The translations under genes were made by a program, and so were the position numbers. Source: an uncultured Anaerolineales bacterium (lineage in GTDB: Bacteria; Chloroflexota; Anaerolineae; Anaerolineales; UBA4823). From it: 64,000 bases of DNA. The notes beneath the pieces are model-generated. The model did not search any database. It was not told where the DNA came from and was given only the letters and a program-made list of their open reading frames with translations. Shown here one piece after another: positions 1-9,178 of this stretch (position 1 is the first letter of the stretch; the number at the start of each line of letters is the position of its first letter). The stretch spans positions 1 to 64,000 of the forward strand of contig CALFWB010000040.1 of the NCBI GenBank assembly GCA_937928795.1, read 5' to 3'.

Positions 1-870
1 TTGGCGATAGCTTCCTTATCCAATTTGGTGGGTCCGTTTCTTTTTGGCGTTGCGGTGGCGACCACCATTGGAAATGAGGTGCTAGAAAGCCCAGCGGTTA
101 CTGTCCCGGTGGCGATGGCTGCCTTGCTGGGAGCGATCCTATGGAATATTTTAACCTGGTGGTTCGGAATCCCCTCTAGTTCGTCTCATGCTTTGATTGG
201 CGGCTTTGTTGGTGCAGCCCTCATGGGGCATGGTTGGATGGTCATCCGCATGGAAGGAATGGAAAAAGTGCTGGTTGGTCTCTTCGTTTCCCCTTTGATC
301 GGCTTGATCATCGGTTGGATTTTTATGCGCCTAACCTTGCAGATCGGAAGGGTAACTTCACCCTCCATTAACATCTTCTTTAAGCGCGCCCAATGGGTAA
401 CTGCTATTGCCTTGGGGTTGAGCCATGGCACCAACGATGCCCAGAAAACCATGGGCATCTTGACCCTCGGCTTAGTGGCTTTTGGGGCAATCCCAACCTT
501 CCACGTGCCCAATTGGGTGATTGAAGCTTGTGCTTTGGCAATTGCCGCAGGGACGGCATTGGGGGGATGGCGTCTGATCCGGACGATGGGCGGTAAATTT
601 TATCGCATCCGTCCCGTGCATGCCTTCTCCTCGCAGATAGCCAGTGCCACCGTGATCCTAGGCGCTGCTTTGTTGGGCGCTCCGGTGAGCACGACGCAAG
701 TGATCAGTTCAGCCATCGTGGGCGTGGGCTCGGCAGAGCGCATCCAAAAAGTGCGCTGGGGAGTTGCCTGGCAAATCGTCATCGCTTGGCTTTTGACCAT
801 TCCGTTTTCGGGCTTGCTTGGAGCCCTCTTTTATGCTTTGCTAAACCCAATTCTGGGAAAATCTGTTTGA
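1..870 (+). CDS. pit: Inorganic phosphate transporter, PiT family (5' truncated by window)
   Basis: Integral membrane carrier that imports inorganic phosphate by symport. The visible 289 residues are strongly hydrophobic and contain the internal family repeat with the signature LSHGTNDAQKTMG, plus a second-half motif SSSSHALIGG typical of PiT proteins. The TTG at position 1 is not a convincing start: family members carry about 40-50 further residues with the first ND signature before the NLVGPFLFGVAVATTIG segment, so the real start lies outside the window. The stop abuts the following PhoU-like gene, the usual pit-DUF47 pairing. Family assignment is secure; the exact ion coupled is not visible. 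Confidence 0.93.
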   Translation: MAIASLSNLVGPFLFGVAVATTIGNEVLESPAVTVPVAMAALLGAILWNILTWWFGIPSSSSHALIGGFVGAALMGHGWMVIRMEGMEKVLVGLFVSPLIGLIIGWIFMRLTLQIGRVTSPSINIFFKRAQWVTAIALGLSHGTNDAQKTMGILTLGLVAFGAIPTFHVPNWVIEACALAIAAGTALGGWRLIRTMGGKFYRIRPVHAFSSQIASATVILGAALLGAPVSTTQVISSAIVGVGSAERIQKVRWGVAWQIVIAWLLTIPFSGLLGALFYALLNPILGKSV

Positions 871-880
871 GGTGATTGAC

Positions 881-1537
881 ATGAAAAGAAGTACACCGTT
901 ATGGAAAAAGCTCTCTCTCAAAAACTTGTTGCAGCAAAAACCTGATCGGTTTGTTGAGCTGTTGATTCAGCAAGCCTCCTTGACAGAGGAGGGCATGCGG
1001 GCATTGGTAGATTATTTCCGCAACCCAAACGAGCAAAATGCGGAGACGGTGAGCAAATTGGAGGAAACCGCTGACGAAATCCGCCGCATCCTGATCGATG
1101 AACTCAATCGTACCTTTGTCACGCCTTTTGATCGGGAGGATATCCACGCCCTTTCACGCGCAATTGACGATATGTTGGATTATGCCTACACCACGACGGT
1201 CGAGATGGAGATTCTGGAAGTGGCGCCGAATGAGTATATGCTCGAGATTGGGCAACGTTTGGCGAAGATGGCTTCCGAAGTGCACTTAGGCGTGCAACGG
1301 CTTTCGGATCATAGCAGCGTCACCATGAGCCATGCGGTACGTGCCAAGCAGATCGAGAACCAAGTCGAGCGCCTCTACCGCGAAGCCCTAGCGGATTTGT
1401 TCCATCAGCCCAAAGACGCTGACCATATTGTGGAAATGTTGAAATATCGCGAAACTTATCGGCATCTGTCGAACGCGGCTGACCGAGGCGATGAAGCAGC
1501 CAATATCCTCTCGGACATTGTAGTCAAGATGGGCTAG
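881..1537 (+). CDS. DUF47 / PhoU-like phosphate transport accessory protein
   Basis: All-helical PhoU-related protein of about 218 residues, known to be paired with PiT transporters and thought to modulate them. Helical repeats with acidic motifs such as DREDIHALSRAIDD and the late RGDEAANILSDIV match the DUF47 family along its full length. The ATG at 881 is preferred over the GTG at 872 because GAGGTGAT lies at a suitable distance upstream. The gene starts 10 bases after the pit stop and is almost certainly co-transcribed. Its regulatory role is known from the family, not shown here. Confidence 0.9.
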   Translation: MKRSTPLWKKLSLKNLLQQKPDRFVELLIQQASLTEEGMRALVDYFRNPNEQNAETVSKLEETADEIRRILIDELNRTFVTPFDREDIHALSRAIDDMLDYAYTTTVEMEILEVAPNEYMLEIGQRLAKMASEVHLGVQRLSDHSSVTMSHAVRAKQIENQVERLYREALADLFHQPKDADHIVEMLKYRETYRHLSNAADRGDEAANILSDIVVKMG

Positions 1538-1647
1538 GTTTTGGTGATGTAGGCTCACCGAAAAGACTTTGGAGTGCGGAAGCTCTGCTTACGTTTAAGG
1601 AAAATCTGGCGTTTGGAATTCATCCGACCGAAGAAACGGGTGCACTA

Positions 1648-2532
1648 TCATCTACCCAAGACCGCGATACAAATTAATCCTGCCGTGATCAGCAAGGCGC
1701 CGCTAAGGCGCACGGCTACACCGCTTTCTTTGTAGTATGTCAGGGCTACCGCACTGCCAATAACAATGCTGAATTGGCGAAAGGCCACAATATAACTTGC
1801 GTAAGGGCTGAGCTGGTATGCCCATAGGATCAGCCAATAGGCGCCAAAGCTCAAGATGGCGCCTAGGATGGCAAGCTTCCAACCGCCCCGAGTGGTTGTC
1901 TCCTGTGGTTTGGATAAATGGGAATAACGCAAAAACAACGCATAGGGGATGAAAGAGACGGCAAAATAGATATAACCGTAGCGAGCGGCGGTGGCCGGGC
2001 TTTGCTGAACCACTTCGGCGGCGATCTTGTCCAAATAAGTATATCCAATCGTCCCCAAAGCGGTTAAGAGCATCCAAAGTGAAGTTGGCGTTAGATAAGA
2101 GCGCCAAGAAAAGGCACGCAGCGAGCGCTGCGGGACGAGAAAACACCCCAAGCTGACCAACCCAATCCCTACCCAGCCCCAAACTGTTAGGGGTCTGCCG
2201 CGCCAGGTGTCGATAATACCGATAAAGATGACCGGTAAGGAGCGTGCCACCGGGTAAACTACGGAAAAATCGGCACTTTCAAAAGCTTTAGCGAGGAAGA
2301 AAAGATAGAGTCCGGCAGAGAAGCCGGAGCCTAGTACGCATAACCAAGCCAGAGGTGGGAGCGATCTGGTTTGGATTTCGCTGAGCAAGGTTGGGAAAAA
2401 TCCGACCACGATAATAAAGATCAACATGCGCCGGTAAAACAAACTTTCGCTGCGGTCGTAATGGGCAAGCAGATTCCAGCCAGCGTGCATAAAAGTTGAA
2501 AGCAAGACGATGAGGATGACAAAAGGTGTCAT
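1648..2532 (-). CDS. EamA/DMT-superfamily membrane transporter
   Basis: About 294 residues in roughly ten hydrophobic segments arranged as two similar five-helix halves, the drug/metabolite transporter layout. The first half contains HAGWNLLAHYDRS and the second YKESGVAVRLSGALLITAG, a typical EamA ending. The ORF-track start is a TTG at 2550; the ATG at 2532 is more likely because GAGGTT lies about 12 bases before it. The GNAT gene lies 28 bases upstream on the same strand, so the two probably form an operon. The substrate cannot be read from the sequence. Confidence 0.8.
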   Translation of the reverse strand: MTPFVILIVLLSTFMHAGWNLLAHYDRSESLFYRRMLIFIIVVGFFPTLLSEIQTRSLPPLAWLCVLGSGFSAGLYLFFLAKAFESADFSVVYPVARSLPVIFIGIIDTWRGRPLTVWGWVGIGLVSLGCFLVPQRSLRAFSWRSYLTPTSLWMLLTALGTIGYTYLDKIAAEVVQQSPATAARYGYIYFAVSFIPYALFLRYSHLSKPQETTTRGGWKLAILGAILSFGAYWLILWAYQLSPYASYIVAFRQFSIVIGSAVALTYYKESGVAVRLSGALLITAGLICIAVLGR

Positions 2533-2560
2533 TAGGAATATGAACCTCAAAGTTGTGGTA

Positions 2561-3559
2561 TTAGATGAGTTCTGTCTGGGTTAAGGATCGTTGCATCCAG
2601 ACGAGGGTCTGAACAGGGGTAAAACCGAACTCCTGTAAGACCGGCGCTGCCCGTTGAGCGGGATAGTCCAAACTGATTTTGCCTCTAACCGCTTGGAGGT
2701 TGAAATAGTGGCTTAGGAAAGCCTGCAATGCCTCATCTTCCCATTGAGGATGACAGGCAACCCAAAGCACTTGACCCTCACGGGCACTGGACTGAAGGGT
2801 AGCAACGCCGATCAGGTGTTGATTTTTTAGGATAGAAAAGTGTTGATAGCGAAGGTCATTCAGGAATCCTCTCAGCCAAGCAAAAAAGCCCGGCGCAAAC
2901 CCGTCAAGGTGAAAATCGAGATGCCAATGATACTCTTGAGGGTAGGTGGCGAGAAGCCAACGCTTTTGCAACTCCCACTCGGAACGGGTGCGGCGGCGGA
3001 TTTGAACGCTTGTGCTTGGGTTTCTTATCGGTTGAGAGGGACATTTCGGAAAAGCGTTGGAGGACGGCCGATATTGCCAATGGGTGCGCCGCAGCCGTTC
3101 GGAAAAATCCAATTGCCGATAAAGAGAATAGGCAGCTTGATTGTCAGCACGCACGTTTAGCCAAGCGCGCCGACCACCGCGTTCGCGAATGGAATCTAGA
3201 GCGCACTCAGTTAATAAGCGGGCGATCCCTCGGCGGCGAAAGTCCGGGTGAACAGCTACATTGGCAATTAAGTACTCAACGCCTTGAGAAGTTTGAAACG
3301 GGAAGATCGAAAGGTTGCCGATAATTTTGCCCCCCTCTTCCCACACAAAACCCTCGCGGGGAGCATAAAGGTGATTCGTTGAAATCCCAATCCAGAAAGA
3401 AGAAGCGTCTTTGGCAACTTGACGCAATTGGCGAATATAATCGCGTCCGCTTTGATCGAGGGACTCGGCAAAACAGAGCTCGATTAAGTCTGCTATGGCT
3501 AGAAGATCCTTGCGAGGATCAAGCTTGCGAATCGGCGGAGGATAAGATGACTTGGTCAT
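2561..3559 (-). CDS. GNAT family N-acetyltransferase
   Basis: 332-residue protein. The N-terminal half carries a clear acetyl-CoA binding motif A, VAVHPDFRRRGIARLLTE, at about residues 103-120, followed by VRADNQAAYSLYRQLDF, the usual GNAT fourth strand and helix. The C-terminal half (about 180-330) looks like a second, weaker GNAT-like unit without an obvious R/Q-x-x-G-x-G/A loop. It is transcribed divergently from nurA and leads the EamA gene. The acceptor is unknown. Confidence 0.82.
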   Translation of the reverse strand: MTKSSYPPPIRKLDPRKDLLAIADLIELCFAESLDQSGRDYIRQLRQVAKDASSFWIGISTNHLYAPREGFVWEEGGKIIGNLSIFPFQTSQGVEYLIANVAVHPDFRRRGIARLLTECALDSIRERGGRRAWLNVRADNQAAYSLYRQLDFSERLRRTHWQYRPSSNAFPKCPSQPIRNPSTSVQIRRRTRSEWELQKRWLLATYPQEYHWHLDFHLDGFAPGFFAWLRGFLNDLRYQHFSILKNQHLIGVATLQSSAREGQVLWVACHPQWEDEALQAFLSHYFNLQAVRGKISLDYPAQRAAPVLQEFGFTPVQTLVWMQRSLTQTELI

Positions 3560-3648
3560 CTGCGGTTCTCAGCCCCCATTGATTTTGCTTTTAGAGAAGG
3601 TAAATGGTTCATCAAACCATCGTGATAAAATTGATCGAGTAACCAAAT

Positions 3649-3678
3649 TTTACCGCGAAAGATGCAGGATGATATAAG
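3649..3678 (+). promoter_or_regulatory. Possible promoter for the nurA operon
   Basis: TTTACC and TATAAG separated by 18 bases, about 60 bases upstream of the nurA GTG. It matches the sigma-70 consensus only partly (4/6 and 5/6). Confidence 0.3.
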
Positions 3679-3737
3679 CAAGTGTTTTTTGGTAGAGCCT
3701 TGCTTCACAAGTTGGTTTGGTAGGGAAAGGGATTTGG

Positions 3738-4916
3738 GTGACCATCGATTATCGCCAGCTTTACCCAAAGATTCGGCTGTTTGCCGATCAGGTTGAGCAA
3801 TCGACCCTAGGACGACAACAGCGGTGCGAGAGTGCCCTTCAAGTCTTGGCGCAATACGCTTCAGAGGTCGAATTTCTTCAAGAACGAGTTGACCAAGCTT
3901 TGATTCAAGAAGGCAAAACTTTGCGCTGTGCAAAGCCCTTTGAGACAACGCTCGATGCTTCCTATCCTTTGCCAAAGCCTCAGAGTCCAATGAATTTAGC
4001 CGCAGCGGATGGTTCGCAAATTTTGCCCGACCGTCATGCTGAATTGTATTTCGGGATGATTAACCTCGGAGGCGTCACTTTGCCACAGGGATCGGCGCTC
4101 TTCCCAATGGAAGTCTCCCAGAGTGAATTTTGGTATGGGGAAAGCGAAGATTTTAACGAGTCGCTTTTCAATTTCCGCCGCGACGTGCTGGAGAGGAAAC
4201 TACTGCTGGAAATCAGCCTTACGCTTGAGCCACCGGTTCTTGCTTTGACGGATGGCCCTTTAGAGCTTTGGATGGAATACCGAACATCGGACGAAGGACG
4301 CCAGGAATTACGAAGCCTGTTACAAAGCTATTTCGAGACTTTAGAGAGGTTTCGGGCACAAGGCATTTTATTGTGTGGGTATGTGGATCGGCCGCAGTCG
4401 GCCTATGTCATCCGTTTATTAGAGTTGGCAATTGCCGAAAGGCAAGATTTAGCCGAATCGCACCGTTTTCGACCTTTCAAGGGAGTTTTCGATGCGGATC
4501 TCTTTGTCCGCCTGCTCCGTCCCGGTGAACGCTCAGCCATCTTTCGTTTGCAATCCCCTTTGCAGGAGCAACTCCCTGCAGAGAGCGTAATCTGTTTTTT
4601 CTACTTACGCACGGGCAGCGAGGTGGAGGCAAATATCGTTCGAGTGGAGATACCGCTTTGGTTAGCGAGGGATCGGGTCTTGGTTGACCATCTTCAGTAT
4701 ACCCTGATTGCTCAATGTCGCCAGAGTGGAGCATACCCCTACCCCTATCTCCTGCACCGCGCCCACGAAGTGGCTGTGGTGCATCCTGAAGATCGAGAGG
4801 TGATCGTTCGTTCTTTGCTGACCGAATTGCACCGTCGCGGATACCCGCCGCCGCAACTCTCTCATAAACAGGCTTTGAAAAACTTACCTGTTCGACAAAA
4901 GAGTCATCTAGATTAA
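3738..4916 (+). CDS. nurA: NurA-family 5'-3' nuclease
   Basis: NurA is an RNase H-fold, Mn-dependent nuclease that works with the HerA translocase to resect DNA ends. The NurA signature is present: an early AAADGSQ motif with the metal-binding Asp, then a second acidic motif ALTDGPLELW about 80 residues later, and a C-terminal HRAHEVAVV segment carrying the late conserved His. The GTG at 3738 is preferred over the upstream TTG at 3717 because AAAGGG sits 6 bases before it. The gene is followed after 11 bases by a HAS-barrel protein and then herA, which supports the function strongly. Confidence 0.85.
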   Translation: MTIDYRQLYPKIRLFADQVEQSTLGRQQRCESALQVLAQYASEVEFLQERVDQALIQEGKTLRCAKPFETTLDASYPLPKPQSPMNLAAADGSQILPDRHAELYFGMINLGGVTLPQGSALFPMEVSQSEFWYGESEDFNESLFNFRRDVLERKLLLEISLTLEPPVLALTDGPLELWMEYRTSDEGRQELRSLLQSYFETLERFRAQGILLCGYVDRPQSAYVIRLLELAIAERQDLAESHRFRPFKGVFDADLFVRLLRPGERSAIFRLQSPLQEQLPAESVICFFYLRTGSEVEANIVRVEIPLWLARDRVLVDHLQYTLIAQCRQSGAYPYPYLLHRAHEVAVVHPEDREVIVRSLLTELHRRGYPPPQLSHKQALKNLPVRQKSHLD

Positions 4917-4927
4917 GGAATAAGAGG

Positions 4928-5542
4928 ATGAGTGAAATTCAGATCGGTCGATTGCTCAGCGCAAATAGTCGTCAGTTTCTGGTGGGTTGCCATGCCTCAC
5001 AGATCAATTTACCCTCCTTAGGGGCATTAGCACGAGTGGATTTGGAGAGTGGTTATGCAGTCTATGGTGTCATTATGGACATCTCCATCGCCGATGATGG
5101 CTTTGTGCGCCAGTTGGCAACGGTTGAACCGATTGATGAAGCCATCGTTCGTGATCATCGCTTGAACCGTAGCGTTCCGCTTGAGATTCGCGTCCAAATG
5201 GTCGGTTATCGATTGGGAGATAGAATTTCTCACCTTCTGCCGCCACAGCCGCCCCTCGGTCTTGACCGCATGGTGTTATGCTCATCGTCTGAGGTGGTTG
5301 AATTCACCTCCAGTGGACGCTTTGGTTACTTGCGCCATCTGCTGCAGGAGAACACCGCTTTTGTGAGCGAGGTTTTGGCCGCTCATCTCCAATTGGCTCA
5401 GCAAGCCCATCAAAAAGCCGCCAGGTCAGATTGGGCTGAGCGAGCCGTTCAAGAGATCATCACCCTACTGCGGGACGATTACCCAACTCTTATCCGAGTT
5501 CTCCATTGTCTCGCGGATACGCAGTTGTTTGACCGCTTATAA
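4928..5542 (+). CDS. HAS-barrel domain protein between nurA and herA
   Basis: 204-residue soluble protein. Its first ~100 residues (IGRLLSANSRQFLVGC, LGALARVDLESGYAVYGVI) resemble the HAS-barrel found at the N-terminus of HerA. The remainder is helical, with no Walker motifs. ATG follows AAGAGG closely. It sits 11 bases after nurA and 33 before herA. A plausible role is an adaptor or clamp for the HerA hexamer or NurA, but that is inference; no catalytic residues are evident. Confidence 0.65.
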   Translation: MSEIQIGRLLSANSRQFLVGCHASQINLPSLGALARVDLESGYAVYGVIMDISIADDGFVRQLATVEPIDEAIVRDHRLNRSVPLEIRVQMVGYRLGDRISHLLPPQPPLGLDRMVLCSSSEVVEFTSSGRFGYLRHLLQENTAFVSEVLAAHLQLAQQAHQKAARSDWAERAVQEIITLLRDDYPTLIRVLHCLADTQLFDRL

Positions 5543-5575
5543 ACTTCCTAACAAGCAAGGAAAGAGGCGTTGCAT

Positions 5576-7303
5576 ATGACAGCCAATACACCGCAAAAGG
5601 AAAGCATTGGTTACATTATTGGGGGTAGTTTGAAAGAGAACTTGCGCGCTCGTCTGACCGTGGCGGCCGATCAAGTCCAAGAAGGCAGTTTTGTCACCAT
5701 CTATAGCGGGGATTGGGCTTTTTACGGTTTGGTGACCGATTTACAATTAGGAGCGACCGATCCGCGCTTTGCCGACGAACAAACCGAACGGCGCTTTCCG
5801 GCAGCAATCGCCAAATCTCTTTTAGGGCAGACTCTGTTTACCAACATTGAAATTTTGCCCATCTTGATGATGGAACGCGGCCCTGAACCCGGCAGTGAGG
5901 CTTATCGAAAGTGGCAAGAAGAGATCGAGCGCGGTCTGAGAGTTAAACCGGGGGTCTTACCGGTCAAGACTGTTCCTGCCCACCATGCAGAAGTGTATCT
6001 TGCCTCGGCAGGCGATATTGCCGAAATCTTCGGAAAGCCCGAGGAGGAGATGAACTTTGTCATCGGTTATACACGCGAAGCGGGTTATGCGGTGTGTCTT
6101 AACTTGGATCGGTTCATCCAACGGTCGGCGGGAGTTTTTGGGGCAACCGGCACAGGGAAATCCTTCCTCACGCGCATACTCTTGGCTGGTTTGATCCGAC
6201 GCAATCGAGCTTCGCTTTTGGTTTTCGATATGCACAACGAATATGGCTTTGACGATGTTGCCTCCGATAGCGGCTTGAAGATCAAAGGCTTGCGCAGCGG
6301 TTTTCCGGCGCGGGTACGCGTGGTCGGATTGGGTCGAGGGAGCACCATTCGCGGTCAATCGCCCGATTTTCACCTAGAAATTGCCATGAAGGATATTCGC
6401 CCGGCGGATATCGAGCTCTTGAGCGGCGTTTTGAATTTGCGCGAGACCACCCCGACGACTCTGGAAGCGTTGGTTGCTTCCTTTGGGATTGAGGATTGGT
6501 TTCGCCAATTTCGCGCTCTGCGCAATGGAGCTATGGTTGAAAATGAAGATGGGAGGCGAGTGCCCGCTCCGGATAGCGTAGCCGCGTGGGCAAATCGCAG
6601 CGGAGTCCACCCTATGGCGGCGGAAGGTTTGCATTCAAAGTTGAGCCCTCTGTTTCACCGTGACTATATTGTCGAGCAAGCAGCAGCCGATGGGGTGGGG
6701 CAGATTGTGCAAATGTTAGAGCAAGGGCAGCATGTCATCCTTTCGTTTGGCAAATATGATCAGGATGTTGACTATCTGTTTGTCTCAAATTTGCTCACCC
6801 GGCGCATTCGCGAAGCTTGGGAACGACGCACCGATGCTTACCGCTCAACCAATACTGATGAACCGCGCCCCTTGGTCATTGTCCTTGAAGAAGCGCATAA
6901 ATTGCTCAACCGTGAGTTGGCAAGCCAAACGACCTTCAGCACCATTGCGCGCGAAATGCGCAAGTACTACGTCACCCTCTTGATCGTCGATCAACGTCCC
7001 TCGCAAATTTACGATGAAGTGATGTCCCAATTAGGCACACGTATCTCTGGTTGGCTGGGCGATGAGGAGGATATTCGCGCTGTGTTAGCTGGTTTAGCCG
7101 GTCGCGAGACCTTACGCGGCATGTTAAGCCATTTACAACCTAAAGAGGAGGTTTTATTGCTGGGTTGGGGAGTGCCGTTGCCGATCCCGCTCCGCTCGCG
7201 AAGGTATGATGAGCGTTTTTGGCAGGAATTATCTGGAAACGAGGTCAAGCCCAACGACGCCAAGCAAGCTCTGCGAGAATTGGGTTTTGCGGATGATTTG
7301 TGA
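5576..7303 (+). CDS. herA: HerA-family hexameric DNA translocase ATPase
   Basis: 575-residue ATPase of the FtsK/HerA superfamily that pumps double-stranded DNA and activates NurA. An N-terminal HAS-barrel (about 1-110) is followed by the motor: Walker A GATGTGKS near residue 190, Walker B PLVIVLEEAHKLL, and the downstream VDQRPSQIYDEVMSQLGTRI segment typical of HerA sensor and arginine-finger regions. The TTG at 5570 used by the ORF track is rejected in favour of ATG 5576, preceded by AAAGAGGCG. It is last gene of the nurA operon; a new promoter follows. Confidence 0.92.
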   Translation: MTANTPQKESIGYIIGGSLKENLRARLTVAADQVQEGSFVTIYSGDWAFYGLVTDLQLGATDPRFADEQTERRFPAAIAKSLLGQTLFTNIEILPILMMERGPEPGSEAYRKWQEEIERGLRVKPGVLPVKTVPAHHAEVYLASAGDIAEIFGKPEEEMNFVIGYTREAGYAVCLNLDRFIQRSAGVFGATGTGKSFLTRILLAGLIRRNRASLLVFDMHNEYGFDDVASDSGLKIKGLRSGFPARVRVVGLGRGSTIRGQSPDFHLEIAMKDIRPADIELLSGVLNLRETTPTTLEALVASFGIEDWFRQFRALRNGAMVENEDGRRVPAPDSVAAWANRSGVHPMAAEGLHSKLSPLFHRDYIVEQAAADGVGQIVQMLEQGQHVILSFGKYDQDVDYLFVSNLLTRRIREAWERRTDAYRSTNTDEPRPLVIVLEEAHKLLNRELASQTTFSTIAREMRKYYVTLLIVDQRPSQIYDEVMSQLGTRISGWLGDEEDIRAVLAGLAGRETLRGMLSHLQPKEEVLLLGWGVPLPIPLRSRRYDERFWQELSGNEVKPNDAKQALRELGFADDL

Positions 7304-7328
7304 ATTTCGAGACGTTTTTTGAAGTAAT

Positions 7329-7357
7329 TTGCAAGTTTTTGATTTTTTTGTTATAAT
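7329..7357 (+). promoter_or_regulatory. Sigma-70-type promoter
   Basis: TTGCAA, 17 bases of T-rich spacer, then TATAAT. It opens a new transcription unit for the nucleotidyltransferase-like and CBS genes, giving a leader of about 108 bases. Confidence 0.65.
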
Positions 7358-7471
7358 AGAGAGGTGGCAGTTCTGGATCGATGCAACGAACGGATCACTC
7401 TCAAGATTGATTCTTCGATCCAAACGCTTCTCACTCTTCCCCAATAAAATTCTGCTTTCAGGAGTTTAGGT

Positions 7472-8263
7472 ATGTCGACAAGTCCAATTGGCATGGGCAA
7501 ACAGGATGAAGCTGAGCGGAGGAAGTTTGAAGAGGAATTAAAACGCATCCTAAGTGCCAGTGAAAAAGGGGGTCTCCTTTTGAGAGTGATCGGTTCACTA
7601 GCCTTTCAAATGCATTGTCCAACCTATGGGTACTTACAAGCTGCAATGGGGCGAGCTTATACGGATATTGATTTTGCCGGTTATCGCGGACAGGCAAAAG
7701 ATGTCGCTATCCTCATGGCCGGTTTGGGTTATGAGGAGGAAAAAGAGGTTTTTATCGTCAGCGAGGGCGACCGGGCAATCTTCCATAATCCCCAAAACGG
7801 TTTGCATGTGGATGTCTTCTACGAAAAGCTGGATTTCTGTCACACCATCTATTGGACGGGAAGGTTGGAAGTGGATTCGCCAACGATCCCCTTGGCGGAA
7901 ATGCTCTTAGAGAAGATGCAAATCGTCAAGATCAACGAGAAAGATGTGATCGACACGATCATGCTTTTGCTGGAACATCCCCTGGGAGATGAGGATCAGG
8001 AGGTTATCAATGTTGCGCGCGTAGCGATGTTATGTGCTAAAGATTGGGGCTTGTGGCGAACGACTACAATGAATTTGGATAAAGTCAAGCGCTTGGCGTT
8101 CACCTATCCTCAACTGACCGAGGAACAGAAAGAGCATGTCCAGAAACAAGTGGATCAAATCTTGGCCCGACTAGAAACTGAGCCTAAAACGCTGGCTTGG
8201 CGTTTGCGAGCTAGAGTGGGCGATCGGGTCAAGTGGTATAAGGATGTAGATGAGGTTCATTGA
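7472..8263 (+). CDS. Nucleotidyltransferase-like protein (AbiEii-type fold suspected)
   Basis: 263-residue protein. The motif GRAYTDIDFAGYR fits the DxD metal-binding site of the Pol-beta nucleotidyltransferase fold, and LHVDVFYEKL about 50 residues later could supply the third acidic residue. A helical C-terminal half follows. The AbiEii toxin-like family is the closest match I recognise, but no antitoxin partner is adjacent. The downstream gene encodes a CBS protein that senses adenosine nucleotides, making a nucleotide-linked role plausible. The substrate is unknown. Confidence 0.6.
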   Translation: MSTSPIGMGKQDEAERRKFEEELKRILSASEKGGLLLRVIGSLAFQMHCPTYGYLQAAMGRAYTDIDFAGYRGQAKDVAILMAGLGYEEEKEVFIVSEGDRAIFHNPQNGLHVDVFYEKLDFCHTIYWTGRLEVDSPTIPLAEMLLEKMQIVKINEKDVIDTIMLLLEHPLGDEDQEVINVARVAMLCAKDWGLWRTTTMNLDKVKRLAFTYPQLTEEQKEHVQKQVDQILARLETEPKTLAWRLRARVGDRVKWYKDVDEVH

Positions 8264-8295
8264 TTTCTGATGGGAAAGATAAGGAGAAAAGTGCG

Positions 8296-9102
8296 ATGAC
8301 GAAAGTTAGAGATTTCATGCGACCCGGCGTGCTGACCTGCCGCAAAGATACTCGCATTGGACAGGTAGCTGTTATGCTCGATCAGCACAAAGTGCACTCC
8401 TTGATGGTTACCGATCGAGATGGGCGAATTATCGGTGTGATTACGGATTTTGACTTGCTAGCAGGAGAATGGCTTTCACAAGACCCAGAGAGTTTAGAGG
8501 TGATGAAAAGTCTAACTGCGGGTGACCTAATGTCCTCCCCCGTTGCAAGCATTGATGCGAATGCGTCCATCAAAGAAGCTGCCGAACGGATGATCAAGGA
8601 GGTCATTCGGCGTTTGCTCGTGACCGATCAGGGGAAACCGGTGGGGGTCATTTCGGTCTCGGACATTGTGGCACATATTGCCCAATCGGCGCCCCTCGGA
8701 CGCGGGCAGGTTGGGGATGTGATGTCGGATGCCTATTTGGTCTGCCGTGATAAAACCCCCATCGCTTCGGCGGCGCGGGCGATGACCAGCACGGGGTGGC
8801 GTTCGGTGCTTGTGGTGGATGCAAAAGGCGCTCCACTGGGCATTGTCAGTGGTCTGGATTTACTGCCCTATTGCCTAGATGATGAGTGCGGCAGCAAGCT
8901 GGTGACCGAAGTCATGCATCCGGCTTTGACGGTTGCAATTGACGCAACCTTACAGGAAGCTGCCAATAAAATGATCGAAAGCCATTATCATCGTTTGGTT
9001 GTGATCGACCCTGATGACCCCGATTCAATGCCACTTGGGGTGATTTCTTCGTTTGACATTGTCGGATTGATGGCACATCCGAGCTCGGTGTGGCAAAAAT
9101 AA
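8296..9102 (+). CDS. Protein with four CBS domains
   Basis: 268-residue protein consisting almost entirely of four CBS motifs in two Bateman pairs: VRDFMRPGVLTC, AGDLMSSPVASI, VGDVMSDAYLVC and VTEVMHPALTVA mark the four starts, each followed by a GVIS/GIVS-type strand. CBS pairs bind AMP, ATP or SAM and normally regulate a partner. There is no attached effector domain, so it probably works in trans. ATG 8296 has AAGGAG 9 bases upstream; the ORF-track start at 8260 overlaps the previous gene and is unlikely. It shares a transcription unit with the nucleotidyltransferase-like gene. Confidence 0.88.
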   Translation: MTKVRDFMRPGVLTCRKDTRIGQVAVMLDQHKVHSLMVTDRDGRIIGVITDFDLLAGEWLSQDPESLEVMKSLTAGDLMSSPVASIDANASIKEAAERMIKEVIRRLLVTDQGKPVGVISVSDIVAHIAQSAPLGRGQVGDVMSDAYLVCRDKTPIASAARAMTSTGWRSVLVVDAKGAPLGIVSGLDLLPYCLDDECGSKLVTEVMHPALTVAIDATLQEAANKMIESHYHRLVVIDPDDPDSMPLGVISSFDIVGLMAHPSSVWQK

Positions 9103-9116
9103 AATAAAGTGAAAAC

Positions 9117-9146
9117 GAGACCGGCCCGCATTGCGAGGCTGGTCTC
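9117..9146 (+). terminator. Rho-independent terminator after the CBS gene
   Basis: GAGACCGGCC and GGCTGGTCTC form a 10-bp stem with one G:U pair around a 10-base loop, followed by a weak T-rich stretch. It separates the CBS gene from the dehydrogenase. The ORF-track start for the next gene (9131) falls inside this hairpin. Confidence 0.7.
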
Positions 9147-9178
9147 TTGATTTATCTTCAAAAGAAAAGGAGAGTCCT

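Noticed and set aside
7472-8263. Toxin-antitoxin pair of the AbiE type
   Set aside because: The protein shows an AbiEii-like nucleotidyltransferase motif, but no AbiEi antitoxin gene is adjacent; the neighbour is a CBS protein.
9131-9178. Earlier start for the dehydrogenase gene
   Set aside because: The TTG lies inside the preceding terminator hairpin, and ATG 9179 has a good ribosome site.
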